DNA from: MFD04580-c1 sp963702995
GTDB taxonomy: Bacteria; Planctomycetota; Phycisphaerae; Tepidisphaerales; Tepidisphaeraceae
DNA length: 64,000 nucleotides
Direction of reading: 5' to 3'
Assembly: GCA_963702995.1 (NCBI GenBank)
Contig: OY969783.1
Span: 2,108,001 to 2,172,000 of the forward strand
Positions 20,215 to 29,845 of this stretch are shown one piece after another. The position numbers and the translations under genes are program-made. The notes under the pieces were generated by a model. It searched no databases. It was not told the DNA's origin and worked only from the letters and a program-made list of their open reading frames with translations. The stretch's first letter is position 1; every line of letters begins with the position of its first letter.

Positions 20215-22444
20215 TTGAGGCGGTCCTTTGTCGGCGCCACGGGGGGCACCAGGCCGCCGATGCGCGGCGGGCGGGCCACGGCGGATGGGGGCAGCGTCAC
20301 TTGGAATTCGCTGCCGACACCGGGCGTGCTCTGGACCTCCAGCCGCCCGCCCATGGCGTCCACCAGCCGCTTGCAGATCGTCAGCCCCAGGCCGCTCCCC
20401 TTGTTCCGGTCGCGCTCGGGGTTTCGAAGCTGGAAGAACTCGTCGAAAATATGGCGGAGGTGCTCCGGCGCGATCCCGATCCCGGTGTCCGCGACACCGA
20501 AGCGGACGCCTCCGTCGGGAGTCCGGGCCACCGTGACGCGCACCGAGCCCCGGTCCGTGAACTTGATCGCATTGGCGACCAGGTTGCCCAGGATGCGCGA
20601 GAGTTTGATGCGGTCGGTCTGGAGCCACAGCCACCCCTCCGGCGGATCGAAGGTCACTTCGATCCCCTTGTCCCGCGCGAGGGGCAACATCTGGCCCTGC
20701 TCATCGGCCATGAAGCGGGCGACGTCGAACTCGCTCTCCTGAAGCTCGACCCGGCCGGAATCGAACCGCGCGATGTCCAGTACGTCGGACAGGAGGTTGA
20801 CCAGCGACATCGCGTTGTTGTGGAGTTCTGTCGCCAGCTCCGGGACGTCCGCGGCCATTGTGGGGCTGGTCGCCGAGCGCCGGATCAGCTCCGCCAGGAG
20901 GCTGATCGCGTTGGCCGGCGTCCGAATATCGTGGCTGACGGCCGCCAGGAACCGCGTCTTGCGGATGCTCGCTTCCTCGGCTTCGCGGCGCCGCATGTCG
21001 ATCTCGCGCTGCAGGTCCTTGAGCGGCGTGATGTTGACGAATGCCGCGACCGCCCCGGCCGGCTTGCCGGCGGAATCTCGGATGGGGGCGGCGCTCAGGA
21101 GGAGAAGGACGCGCTGGCCGCCGGCGAGAACGACCTCCATTTCTTCCGAGATCGTCGTGCGGCCGCCGAGCGCCGCGTGGACGAGCGGCAACGCGTCGCG
21201 CAAAACGGGGTGCCCGTCACGATAGAAGCGGACGCTGTCCTGAAAGCCGGGGTCGAACTCGTTCGCGTTGGACGGCAGGTTGAACATCGCGGCCGCCGCC
21301 GGGTTCAACCGCGACTCGGTCGCATCCGCGTTGCAAACGGCGACGCCGAACGGGACCGTCTGCAGGATCGTCTCAAGCCGAAGCCGCTCTGAGGTCACCG
21401 AGTCGAACAGGTAAGAAGCCTCAAGGCTGACCGACGCCTGCGCCGCCAGCGACTCCAGCAACGCGACGTGCGACTCGACCCACTGGCTGCGCTGCCGGGA
21501 GTAAAGCTCCAGGGTGCCGACGGACCGCCCGCCGACCCGCAGCGGCGCCGCCAGCACGCCGACGAACGGCGGCCCGGAGCGCGGGCGTGGGATGACCACG
21601 TCGGGGCGCAGGGCGTTGTCCTCAAGGTAGCCGGTGCGGCCGCTCGCCAAAATGATCGACGCGAAGGCGTGATCGGCGGGGATGCTGTCGTTCTCAACCC
21701 CGTCGGGGCCGAAACCGTGATGGCATCGCACGACGAACGCGTTGCCCTCTTTCTCCAGGATCGCCGAGGCCGGCCCCGGCCCGTCGATCAGTTGCCCCAG
21801 CGTCTCGCAGATGCGGTCGAAGGTGTGGTCGCGCTTCATGTCGGAGCCGAGCGACCGGGAGAGGCTAAGCAGGGCTTCGAGCGTTCGTTCCCGGGCGGCC
21901 AGGTCCTCATTGCTGGCGCGAAGCTCCTCGCTCTGACGCTCGAGCTCTTCCGCCTGGCTCTGCAACTCCTCGTTCTGGCGCCGATCTCGGTCTCGCGCGC
22001 GGCGAGGTCTTCGTTCGTCGCGGTGAGCAGCGTATTGCGGCGCCCAAGATGGCCGAGCGCGACGATCAAGGCATCGACGACGATCGTGATCAGCAGCAGG
22101 TCCAGCAGCACGAGGGTCGTGTCGGTTGCCCGGCGGGTTAAGGATTCGGTGGGCATGCCGATCGAGCCAGGCGGCTGAATGAACAGGAACTTGACGAGCG
22201 TCAGAATTGCGAAGGCGGCCGCGGTGAGATGAAGGTACCTGCGCGAGCGGAGCCAGCCGAAGAGGATCAGCGGGGCGCCAAACCCGATGGGCATCATCCG
22301 GTCATGGAACAGGCCGAGGCGAACCAGGACGGCGAGCAGGATGACGCAGACGGACGCCGCGGGAGGGGCCCAGGCGGGAAAGGTTGGGCGACCGTCGCCC
22401 GCGGCGGCCTCCGGCGACGATGCGACTAGGGCTCGGCTCGGCAT
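20211..22444 (-). CDS. membrane sensor histidine kinase (GAF-PAS-HisKA-HATPase), with one frame break
   Basis: From ATG 22444 the N-terminal part has about three to four transmembrane helices (SVCVILLAVLVRLGLF, IGFGAPLILFGWL, TTLVLLDLLLITIVVDALIV), followed by a coiled coil (NEDLAARETEI). After a one-base break near 21980 the same coiled coil continues (QSQAEELERQSEELRASN). It leads into a GAF domain, a PAS domain (VPFGVAVCNADATESRLN), a HisKA box with the phospho-accepting His in FLAAVSHDIRTPANAI, and a HATPase with N (GNLVANAIKFTD), DTGIGIAPEHLRHIF and GSGLGLTICKRLV boxes. Without the break the protein would be about 744 residues. No receiver domain is attached. The NUDT22-like gene overlaps its end. 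Confidence 0.88.
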
Positions 22445-22576
22445 TGCTTGTCTTTAACGTTCCAGGAGGCCACGGGCAACTCTCGGGACGGCATCGAGCC
22501 CGAAGATCGAGCTCGATTCAGCCCTACAGCGACATACAAGGACCGCGGTACATCGGCGAAGCGGAAAATCCAAAGC

Positions 22577-22654
22577 ACGAAATCCGACGGAACGACCAAG
22601 GGGAAAGGGAGAAATCGGATTCAGGCGGCCGCAACGATTCCGCCTTTTTCTTCC
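22577..22654. repeat. dispersed low-complexity repeat, family C, copy 1
   Basis: The A/G-rich core ACGAAATCCGACGGAACGAC...GGGGAAAGGGAGAAATCGGATT followed by CCGCAACGATTCCGCC closely matches 45475-45545. It fills much of the 286-base gap between the kinase and the CheR-like gene, which otherwise holds no gene I can support. Confidence 0.6.
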
Positions 22655-22730
22655 TTATGCGCCTCCTTCGGACTTCAGGCTGGGGACTCGACCTGTTTCG
22701 AAGGCTTTACAACGGGATCGCCCGGTCGTG

Positions 22731-23886
22731 TTAGTTTGACCTGTCCCTCGTCCACGCCGTCCGCGTCAAGAAGGGAGCCTCGACGACCGGGCGCGCGGCG
22801 CCGACGCGGTCGTGGTCGGTGTCGCAGCGGCGATAGAGGCAGTTGCCGATCGGGGCCAGGCCCCGGGTCGCCGGCCGCTCGGCCTTGCCCAGCATGATAA
22901 CGCCGCCAGGGCGCAGCGCGGAGGTCAGGCGGGACCACAGGTCCCGTGTCGCTTCGGGCTGAAGGTAAATCGAGACGTTGCGGCAGAGGATCAGGTCCCA
23001 TTCCCCCGGCTCGCGAACGGTCAGTGCGTCGGCCGTCCTCCATCGCAGCGCATGCCGCAGTTCCGCCGCGACCTGCCATCGCGAAGCGACCTGACGAGGG
23101 GACGGCGCCGCGCGATAGGGGCTCATCGGCGGCGCATAGTGGTTGAAGCCCGATTGCAGCGGCTCGACCGGCCGAAAATACCGGCGGATCATCGATTTCG
23201 GCAGGCCGCCGACGGCGGCCGCGTCGTAAACGCCTTCACGGGCGCGCTCGATCGCGTCGGGGCGACAGTCGGTCCCGAGCAGTTCGCAGCGCCCCAGCAC
23301 GCCCAGTTCGGACAGGAGCAGCGCGATTGAATACAGTTCGGCGCCGTCGGAGCATCCAACGCTCCAGATCCGCGCAGGGCGACTCTTCGGCGGCGCCCGA
23401 CGCTCGGCTGACACGTTCGGCTCGATCGAGCCCCCTGGCCGCCAACTCGGGGAGTACCTGTGACGAAAGATGGGCGAAGACAGAGCGGTCCCGGAAGAAA
23501 GCGGTCACGCCGATCACCAGCGCCGCGAGCGCCGCCCGTCCGGAATGGGACGATGCCTCCACCATGGAGCGGGCCTGCGCGACCGACGTGGCGCGGATCG
23601 CCCGCAGGCAGGCGGGGAGCCGCCGCTTGAGTGTTTCGGCCTTGTAACGGCCGGCGTCGAGGCCGAAACGCCTGAAAAGCCACACGATAAACGCCTGTTC
23701 CGCCGGCTCCAGCGTGAGCCGCGACGGCGCGGCTGCGCCGCCCGCCGGGCTCACATCCAATGACTCCGCGGCGCGGGGGTTCGATGTGGTGCTAAGGCCG
23801 TAGTTGACGGGAGTGCGACGACCGGCGCTGTCGAAGAAGACGATATGCCTAAGGTCATCCGCGAACGTGAGTGGCTGACGAGACAT
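22731..23886 (-). CDS. CheR-type SAM-dependent methyltransferase, with one frame break
   Basis: ATG 23886 opens a protein whose N-terminal half contains a CheR all-alpha domain (EQAFIVWLFRRFGLDAGRYK, ETLKRRLPACLRAI, then VTAFFRDRSVFAHL). A one-base break near 23400 moves to another frame, which continues with the SAM-binding domain: IWSVGCSDGAELYSIALLL, LLGTDCRPDAIERAREGVYD, WDLILCRNVSIYLQPEATRD and LRPGGVIMLGKAE. These are the CheR motifs for methylating glutamates on chemoreceptors. No receptor or cheA gene is present nearby, so it may act in another signalling system, possibly with the adjacent histidine kinase. The full product would be about 385 residues, longer than E. coli CheR, with extra length at both ends. 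Confidence 0.85.
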
Positions 23887-24181
23887 GGCTTTTCCCCCGT
23901 CTAACCCGCTTGGAACGCCTCGGCCGCGCCCAACAATCGCCCGGCCGTGAATGCCGACGAGGTCGCTTCGGCCGCCACGCTAGTTTGTCGTCAGGCGAGG
24001 ATCAACTGAAGCCACTGTAATCGCTTCGTGCGGGTTGGGAAGTGCCCGGGCCCGGCGCGTGTCGCGAAATCCACGCCCCGTGAAATAGTTGGGCGGGCGA
24101 GCCAGTAGTCTGGCGGACGTCATTCACGTCAGCATCGGGCCCGATGGGCTGAAGCCCCGGCGCTCGGGCCGACGCAATTCT

Positions 24182-24209
24182 TTGCAAGGGTTCCACTTCG
24201 GCTTACAAT
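24182..24209 (+). promoter_or_regulatory. sigma-70-like promoter for the small lipoprotein gene
   Basis: TTGCAA (24182-24187) and TACAAT (24204-24209) are separated by 16 bases and lie about 40 bases upstream of the start codon. The rest of the 361-base gap (23887-24247) shows no gene. Confidence 0.5.
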
Positions 24210-24247
24210 GCCCGGGTGGGCCAAGTTGCAACACAAGGAGAACGTTC

Positions 24248-24559
24248 ATGTTCCTTTCTCGCCAGCTCCTGAGTCTCGCCTGTGCGTCCATTCTGCTCGT
24301 CGCCGCCGGTTGCTCGAGCATGTCGGGTGGCGGCTCATCGACGATGTCGTCCCCCACGAAGGCGGTGGTTACCACCGGACAGGGGACAACGACGGTCTAT
24401 GTCCCCGCCGGCGACAGCGTGACCATGCTCGCCAGCGACGGGGCAAAGAAGTGCCCCACATGCGAGGCCGACGCGGCCGCCTATTTCAAGACCGGAAAGC
24501 TGGACCCCAAGTGCCCCGTCTGCGGCGCCAGCCGGACCGCTCTCTCCGGCGTCAACTAA
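24248..24559 (+). CDS. small lipoprotein with paired CxxC motifs
   Basis: This encodes 103 residues with a strong AAGGAG site before ATG 24248 and a matching promoter. A short signal peptide (LACASILLVAAGC) ends in a clear lipobox, so the mature protein is lipid-anchored. After a Ser/Gly linker comes a small domain with two Cys pairs, KKCPTCEADAAAYF and PKCPVCGASRTALS, 24 residues apart. This looks like a zinc ribbon exposed in the periplasm, which is unusual because periplasmic cysteines are often oxidised. No named family is recognised. Similar small CPxC lipoproteins occur in planctomycetes, but I cannot name a function. Confidence 0.8.
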   Translation: MFLSRQLLSLACASILLVAAGCSSMSGGGSSTMSSPTKAVVTTGQGTTTVYVPAGDSVTMLASDGAKKCPTCEADAAAYFKTGKLDPKCPVCGASRTALSGVN

Positions 24560-24733
24560 CGTCGCCGATCTTTATATGCCGGCGCATCGGGTTCCCGGTG
24601 CGCTTGGAGACGAAGCGGGCGCCCGGCCATCGGGCGCCCGCTTTCGCGTGGCAGCGGCCTGGTCACACGCTCGCTTGGTCGCACGGACCGCTACAATGCC
24701 GCGACGTTTATGCCGCTGCCATTCGGAGGATGG

Positions 24734-25198
24734 ATGACGAGCCTTGAAGCGAAACTGGCCGAGCTGGGCCTGACCTTGCCGCCGGTCTCCGGGCCGTTCG
24801 GCGCCTATGTGCCGGCACGGCGATCCGGGGGCCTTATTTACGTTTCCGGCCAACTGCCGATGCGCGACGGGCAAATGCTTGCCACCGGCCAGGTCCCCAG
24901 TCGCTGCTCGATGGAGCAGGCGAAGGCTGCCGCGCGCCAGTGCGTCGTCAACGGTCTGGCGGCCGTGCGGGCGACGGGTGTCGATCCGGGGTCGATCAAG
25001 GGCGTGGTTCGCGTGGGCGTCTTCGTGAGTTCTGACCCGCAGTTCACCGAGCAGCCGAAGATCGGCAACGGGGCGAGCGAGCTTTTGCTGGAGTTGTTCG
25101 GCGAGACCGGCCGCCACGCCCGGGCGGCCGTTGGCGTGAGCAGTCTGCCGCTGGACGCCGCCGTGGAGATCGACTTTATCTTCGAACTGGCCGAGTAG
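24734..25198 (+). CDS. RidA/YjgF family protein (YjgF-YER057c-UK114)
   Basis: This encodes 154 residues starting at ATG 24734, where a GGAGG site lies four bases upstream; an ATG at 24710 in the same frame lacks one. The RidA fold is recognisable from GGLIYVSGQLPMRDGQM, the central helix QAKAAARQCVVNGLAAVRA, and the C-terminal RAAVGVSSLPLDAAVEIDFIFEL. That segment carries the R-x-A-V-G-V-x-x-L-P pattern of the YjgF subgroup with larger N-termini. RidA proteins hydrolyse reactive enamine/imine intermediates from amino-acid metabolism. This subgroup (about 154 residues) is often called YjgF/RidA-like, and its substrate is not established. The gene stands alone between the lipoprotein and the GNAT gene. 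Confidence 0.9.
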   Translation: MTSLEAKLAELGLTLPPVSGPFGAYVPARRSGGLIYVSGQLPMRDGQMLATGQVPSRCSMEQAKAAARQCVVNGLAAVRATGVDPGSIKGVVRVGVFVSSDPQFTEQPKIGNGASELLLELFGETGRHARAAVGVSSLPLDAAVEIDFIFELAE

Positions 25199-25308
25199 CG
25201 GCCGCCGTCCGGCGTGCAGGCCGGGTTTTGGTCTTCCCCTGGCCGCACGTTCACCGTGTAATGTCGGCGGCGAGCCCTACGATACCGCAAGGAGCCGTAC
25301 AACGATCA

Positions 25309-25892
25309 ATGATTCGACCCGCCACCATCTACGACGTGCCTCGAATTCAGCAGGTGATCAATAGCCACGCTGAGTTCGGGAAGATGCTGTTCAAGAGCCT
25401 CGCCCAGCTTTACGAGGGGATCCGCGACTTCGCTGTTTACGAGGTCGAAGACGGCACATGCGAATCGCCGGCCGGGCCCCGGGCGAACCGGGCCAGACGC
25501 CGGGGAGGCGGGTCGTCGGCTGCGTCGCGCTGACGGTCATCTGGGCCGACCTGGCCGAGGTTCGATCGCTGGCGGTTGAGGAATCCTGCCGCGGGCAACG
25601 GATCGGGTCGAAGCTGGTCGCCTGGTCGGTGGACGAGGCGCGTCGGCTGCACATCCGCAAGATCATGTCGCTGACGTACGAGCAGCGATTCTTCGAGAAG
25701 CTGGGCTTTGCCGTGGTCGAAAAGGAGGCGCTTCCGCTGAAGGTCTGGAGCGACTGCGTCCGCTGCCCCAAGCGCGACGGCTGCGACGAAATCGCGATGG
25801 TCCGAACGCTGGACGACGTCCCCGTCCTGTCCGTCGAACAAGCCGCCCCGACGCCCAAGGGCGTCTCCATCCCTGTCCTGGCGAACTGGTAA
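25309..25892 (+). CDS. GNAT acetyltransferase (ArgA-like N-acetyltransferase), with one frame break
   Basis: ATG 25309 opens MIRPATIYDVPRIQQVINSH, the typical first strand and helix of an ArgA-like GNAT. After about residue 50 (FAVYEVEDGT) the reading frame must shift by one base near 25455-25460. It then continues with RRVVGCVALTVIWADLAEVR, SLAVEESCRGQRIGSKLVAW (the acetyl-CoA pyrophosphate loop, R-G-x-x-I-G) and YEQRFFEKLGF. The combination fits N-acetylglutamate synthase-like acetyltransferases, which in several phyla start arginine synthesis as stand-alone GNATs. A Cys-rich insertion (SDCVRCPKRDGC) may bind a metal. The frame break is probably a sequence error. Confidence 0.82.
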
Positions 25893-25967
25893 AGGCGGCC
25901 AATGCGAGCGGCGCGACTGCTGATGTCCCGCAAAGGCTTCCGCGGGGCTCAGGGCCAGCTCTACCTA

Positions 25968-25996
25968 AGAAGCCGACGAGGACGTCGGCGTTCCCA
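25968..25996. repeat. dispersed repeat family A, right half only
   Basis: AAGCCGACGAGGACGTCGGC and the following GTTCCCA match the right arm of the complete copies at 4118 and 11846, but the left arm is missing. It lies between the GNAT gene and prfB. Confidence 0.65.
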
Positions 25997-26066
25997 GGAG
26001 GTCCCCGTCGGCATTCAGCATTTCCGCATTCCGCTTTCTTCCCCCATCTGCTACAGTCCCCTCCCC

Positions 26067-27184
26067 ATGACCCTCCTCCACGACAACCTCCCGCAGGCGA
26101 TTGAAACCCTTTCGGCCCGGATCATTGCGATCCGGGACTCTCTTTGACTTCCCGACCAAACAGCAGCGCCGACAGGAACTTGAAGCGAAGATGAGCGAGC
26201 CCGGCTTCTGGGATCACCCCGAAGGCGCCCAGGCCATTGTCGGCCAGCTCAAGACGATTCGCGCGGCCATTGAGCCGGTGGAGGAACTGCTCCGCGGGCT
26301 GGACGATGTTCGAGCGCTCTATGAGCTGGGGCAGGAGGTCAACGACGCCGAGACGTTGGCCGAAGCCGATCAGCAACTGACCGATCTGGAGCAAAAAGGG
26401 GAGAAGGTCGAGCTTCAGTCCCTGCTCGACGGGCCCAACGACCCGCGCAACTGCTTCTTCACCATCCAGGCCGGCGCCGGCGGCACCGAGGCGCAGGACT
26501 GGTCCGAGATGCTGCTGCGGATGTACCTCTATTACTTCGAGCGACGCGGCTGGGACGTCGCCGAAGTCGATCGTCAGGACGGCGAGCAGGCCGGCATCAA
26601 GACCGTCACCCTCCACGTCAAAGGGCCTTACGCGTTCGGCTACCTCCGCGCCGAAGCGGGCGTCCACCGGCTCGTTCGACCGAGCCCCTTCAATGCCCAG
26701 GGGAAGCGCCAGACCAGCTTCGCGGCCGTCAAAGTCGTCCCCGAGTTCGACGAGGCCGGCAAGACGGTCATCCCCGAATCCGACCTCGACTACTACTTCT
26801 TCGTCCGGGCCGCCGGGCCCGGCGGGCAGAACGTGAACAAGGTCGCGACGGCCGTTCGGGCCACGCACAAGCCGACGGGGATCGTCGTCACCTGCTCGGT
26901 CGAGCGCAGCCAACAACAGAACCTGCGCCTCGCGCTGGCGATCATCCAGAGCAAGCTTGAGGCGCTCGAGCAAGCCAAGCGGGACGACGAGCTTCGCGGT
27001 GGTGGGCGACATGAAGGAAAATTCCTTCGGCAGCCAAATCCGTAGCTACGTCCTGGACGACCGCCGCGTAAAGGACGTCCGGACCGGGGTCGAAACGACG
27101 AACGTCGAGTCGGTGCTGGATCGGGGTGAGCTCGACCCATTCATCGACGCCGAGCTCCGACGCCGCAAAGTGGAGCGGAAGTAA
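26067..27184 (+). CDS. prfB: peptide chain release factor 2, with programmed +1 frameshift (and a second break near the 3' end)
   Basis: RF2 ends translation at UGA and UAA. ATG 26067 starts a 26-codon leader frame ending RIIAIRDSL at CTT TGA C (26142-26148), the classic autoregulatory slip. Reading continues one base forward as DFPTKQQRRQELEAKM. The body shows the stop-recognition tripeptide SPF (VHRLVRPSPFNAQGKRQTSF) and the catalytic GGQ (FFVRAAGPGGQNVNKVATAV). A second shift, near 27000, is needed to reach the conserved C-terminus GSQIRSYVLDDRRVKD and VLDRGELDPFIDAELRRRK. An extra G in CGCGGTGG explains it, so it is most likely a sequence error rather than regulation. The total is about 370 residues, normal for RF2. 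Confidence 0.95.
26142..26148 (+). promoter_or_regulatory. prfB programmed +1 frameshift site
   Basis: CTT TGA C, the standard RF2 slip heptamer: when RF2 is scarce, the ribosome pauses at UGA and slips +1. Upstream, the usual AGGGGG-like stimulator is replaced by a weak CCGGGA about seven bases before CTT. Confidence 0.9.
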
Positions 27185-27670
27185 AAACAGACCTGCCCCT
27201 CCCGCGCTGATCCCCTCAACGCATCCGCACCCATGAATTGAAAGCCCGGCGGGATGTTTTGTGCGCCGTCGCTCGACCCCATGCGCCCGCGTCGGAACTC
27301 CATTCCAGCCGATGCGTTACGATTTTGTTGGAGCAGCGCTGCGGGGAGGTCCGATAAAAAGAGTGGCTTCGCGTGTGAGCGAGACCTCACACTGAGAGGC
27401 GTTGAGCGTCCGATAGAATTTTGACCCGCCGTCCGGAATAACTAGACTACGCGCTCTGAACAGGGTCACGGCCGTCCTTCGGACCGCTGGGTTGGCCACG
27501 AGGGCGGGGCGCCAAGGAAGGTCAACTATCGCTAGCTCGGCCGGACGGGTTCGTCAGGCTCGTCTGCGTTGCCTCAAGGTATTCGAGGCATCGTTCTGGA
27601 TCCGTCGTGCCTCGGGCATGCCTGCCCATCGTGCGCGGGTCATGGGTCGATTACGACGCCGGACTCGAAT
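27185..27670. other. 486-base stretch without a supported gene
   Basis: Open frames are short on both strands, with no ribosome-binding sites and no recognisable motifs. I see no tRNA, no strong hairpin and no repeat family from elsewhere in the window. The composition is somewhat less GC-biased than that of the neighbouring genes. Confidence 0.55.
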
Positions 27671-28550
27671 ATGATCGTCGATTGTCACACGCACATCTGG
27701 CAGTCCCCCGAGCAATTGGGCCAGTTGGACCTGGGGACCAGCGCCCGGGCGACCCGTCGCCACGCGACCCGCATCGCCGCTTCGAAATCCGCCTGGCGAA
27801 CCGTCCCCGCCGCCGACCCCGACCACCACTGGGCCGAAAAGCGCGACGGTTGATAAATCAATCGTCCTTGGCTTCAAGAGCCGCTATCTTCAAGCCGAGA
27901 TCCCCAACAGCTTCGTCTCGGAGTACGTAAGCCGCTTCCCGCAGAAGCTGATCGGCTTCGCCGGCATCGACCCCACTGAGAAGAGCGCCATCGCCGACCT
28001 TCATACGGCGAAGGAAGACCTCCGTTTGCAGGGCGTGACGGTCTCGCCGGCCAACCAGGATTTCCATCCGACCGACTCCCGCGCCATGGACGTTTACGCC
28101 GAGGCCGAAAAGCTGGGGATGCCGGTCCTGGTCCACCCCAGCGGGCAGTTCACCGAGCAGAGCAAGCTGGAGTACGGCCGCCCCTACCTGATGGACGAAG
28201 TCGCCCGGACATTCCCCAACCTCCGGATGGTCATCGCGCAGCTTGGCCAGCCCTGGGTGGACGAGACGATCTGCATGCTCGGAAAGCATCGGCATGTCTT
28301 CGCCGACGTGAGCGGGCTGCTCTCGCGGCCGTGGCAGGCATACAACGCCTTCGTCAGCGCCTACCAGCACGGCGTAATCGACAAGCTCCTCTTTGGGAGC
28401 GACTTCCCCTACACCAGCGCGTCCGAATGCATTGAGGCGCTCTACAGCATCAACCAGATCGCCCAGGGGACCAACCTCCCCGTCGTCCCCCGCGAAGCCC
28501 TCCGCGGCATCGTCGAGCGCGACACACTGGGGTTGCTTGGCCTGATCTGA
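27671..28550 (+). CDS. amidohydrolase family (Amidohydro_2) metal-dependent hydrolase, with one frame break
   Basis: ATG 27671 starts MIVDCHTHIW, with the HxH metal motif on the first strand of the amidohydrolase barrel. The frame closes at a TGA near 27853, but removing one base from AAGCGCGACG (about 27842) restores KATVDKSIVLGFKSRYLQAE. The family body then follows: GFAGIDPTEK, MPVLVHPSGQF, NLRMVIAQLGQPWVDE, NVHVFADVSG-like HVFADVSGLLSR and the C-terminal KLLFGSDFPYTSASE, with the catalytic Asp in GSDFP. This matches the amidohydrolase-2 group of decarboxylases and TIM-barrel hydrolases. The full product is about 293 residues. The substrate is unknown. Confidence 0.85.
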
Positions 28551-28723
28551 CGAACTCCTCAGGAACAACATGAAATCGCTGGGACGCCGGAGCGGCCCTC
28601 GCCGCGATTCTGGCGCCGCGCGCCCCGCTCCGACGATAGCGAACAGAGAACCTATAGCCGGGCGAGACGGATCGCGCCCGGCCGACATTGCCCGAGTCTG
28701 AATCTCCATCGAAAGGATTGAAC

Positions 28724-29410
28724 GTGCGACACGGATTGTCCCGCTCATCCCGCGCCTGGTTGCGCGGCCGCACCTTTGGCCTGATCGCCCTCGCCGCCGC
28801 TGGCGCGATGGCCTCCTCGGGCTGCTCGTCGCATCAGCCGGCCGAGCTCACGCTGACTTCCCTGGCCGGCAAGCGGACTTACCACCAAGCCTTCAGCCAT
28901 GGGTTCATCGGGCGCAACGCGCATGGCGACCAGGACATCGTCCTCACCGCATCCGCCGAGCGGCCGGGCGGGCGCGATTGCGTGCTGAGGCAGCTCATGC
29001 ACATCCGCGTCCTGTGGGAGCCGGGTCACCCGGTGAAGACGGATGGATCCTCGACCGCCAACGCAAGCGTCCAGTGGTACGTCTACACCGACGACGGCCA
29101 TACGCCCGGCCAGGCCGAGATGATCGAGTATTCAGGGACGGCGATGGTCGCGCTGCAGCACGAGGACGGCGGCGCGAAGGTCACGATCACCCGCGCCGCG
29201 CTCCACCCGACCTTCGCCTGCGGCGACCTGACCGACCCGGTCGGGGACACGCGCTTCGAAGGGACCATCGAGGCTCAGCGAAACCCGGAGCAGGTCGAGG
29301 CGCTTTTGTCGGACGTGCGAACCAGCCTCGCGTCGGCGGCCGCCCGCAACTCGGCCGTCCGCCGCGCCGCCGCCGATGCCCGGTCGTCCGAATCGCCCCT
29401 GCTGCCGTAA
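28724..29410 (+). CDS. predicted lipoprotein, unknown function
   Basis: This encodes 228 residues from GTG 28724, chosen because an AAAGGA site lies six bases upstream and because the Arg-rich n-region then starts the protein. The signal segment FGLIALAAAGAMASSGC ends in a lipobox-like Cys. The mature part is beta-rich by appearance, with WYVYTDDGHTPGQAEMIEYS and FACGDLTDPVGDTRFEGTI, and a helical, Ala/Ser-rich tail. No family is recognised. The Cys residues near 84 and 166 could form a disulfide in the periplasm. It follows the amidohydrolase on the same strand, with a gap of about 170 bases. Confidence 0.75.
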   Translation: MRHGLSRSSRAWLRGRTFGLIALAAAGAMASSGCSSHQPAELTLTSLAGKRTYHQAFSHGFIGRNAHGDQDIVLTASAERPGGRDCVLRQLMHIRVLWEPGHPVKTDGSSTANASVQWYVYTDDGHTPGQAEMIEYSGTAMVALQHEDGGAKVTITRAALHPTFACGDLTDPVGDTRFEGTIEAQRNPEQVEALLSDVRTSLASAAARNSAVRRAAADARSSESPLLP

Positions 29411-29446
29411 CCCCCGCCTGGAGCCCGCAAGACTGGCCGCACCCTA

Positions 29447-29476
29447 CCCTTTTCCCATGGGTACATGGGAAAAGGG
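29447..29476. terminator. perfect 13-bp inverted repeat downstream of the lipoprotein gene
   Basis: CCCTTTTCCCATG (29447-29459), a four-base loop GGTA, then CATGGGAAAAGGG (29464-29476). It starts 36 bases after the lipoprotein stop. The T-run is inside the left arm, so it would act poorly as a classic terminator in either direction. The rest of the gap to the tRNA (29477-29772) shows nothing else. Confidence 0.55.
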
Positions 29477-29772
29477 ACAGATGCGTCCACCGCCCCGCCG
29501 CCCGGGCGGTCGCGGAGCGGGCTCGACGAACTTGCCCCTCGCCCAGGTTTCCACGGGGGTTGAGGAAACCGTCTTTTCTCGAACGGTCTACTCGATACGC
29601 TCCGCGTGAACGGCGAATACCCACACCCCGCTCCACACCCGTTGGAGTTGGTTCTTCAAGCGTTTCTTAGGTCGTCTCGGACCCGTTCCGGTGCGCCAGC
29701 GCGGCGGCTTGTTCAGCCTTTCCGTTTGTGATGGGTTGCCGGCAAAGTGATTTAAGGGCTGGAGGGCTGGAA

Positions 29773-29845
<73 letters not shown>

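Noticed and set aside
26995..27010. A second programmed frameshift in prfB
   Set aside because: No slip heptamer or stop codon is present; a single extra G accounts for it.
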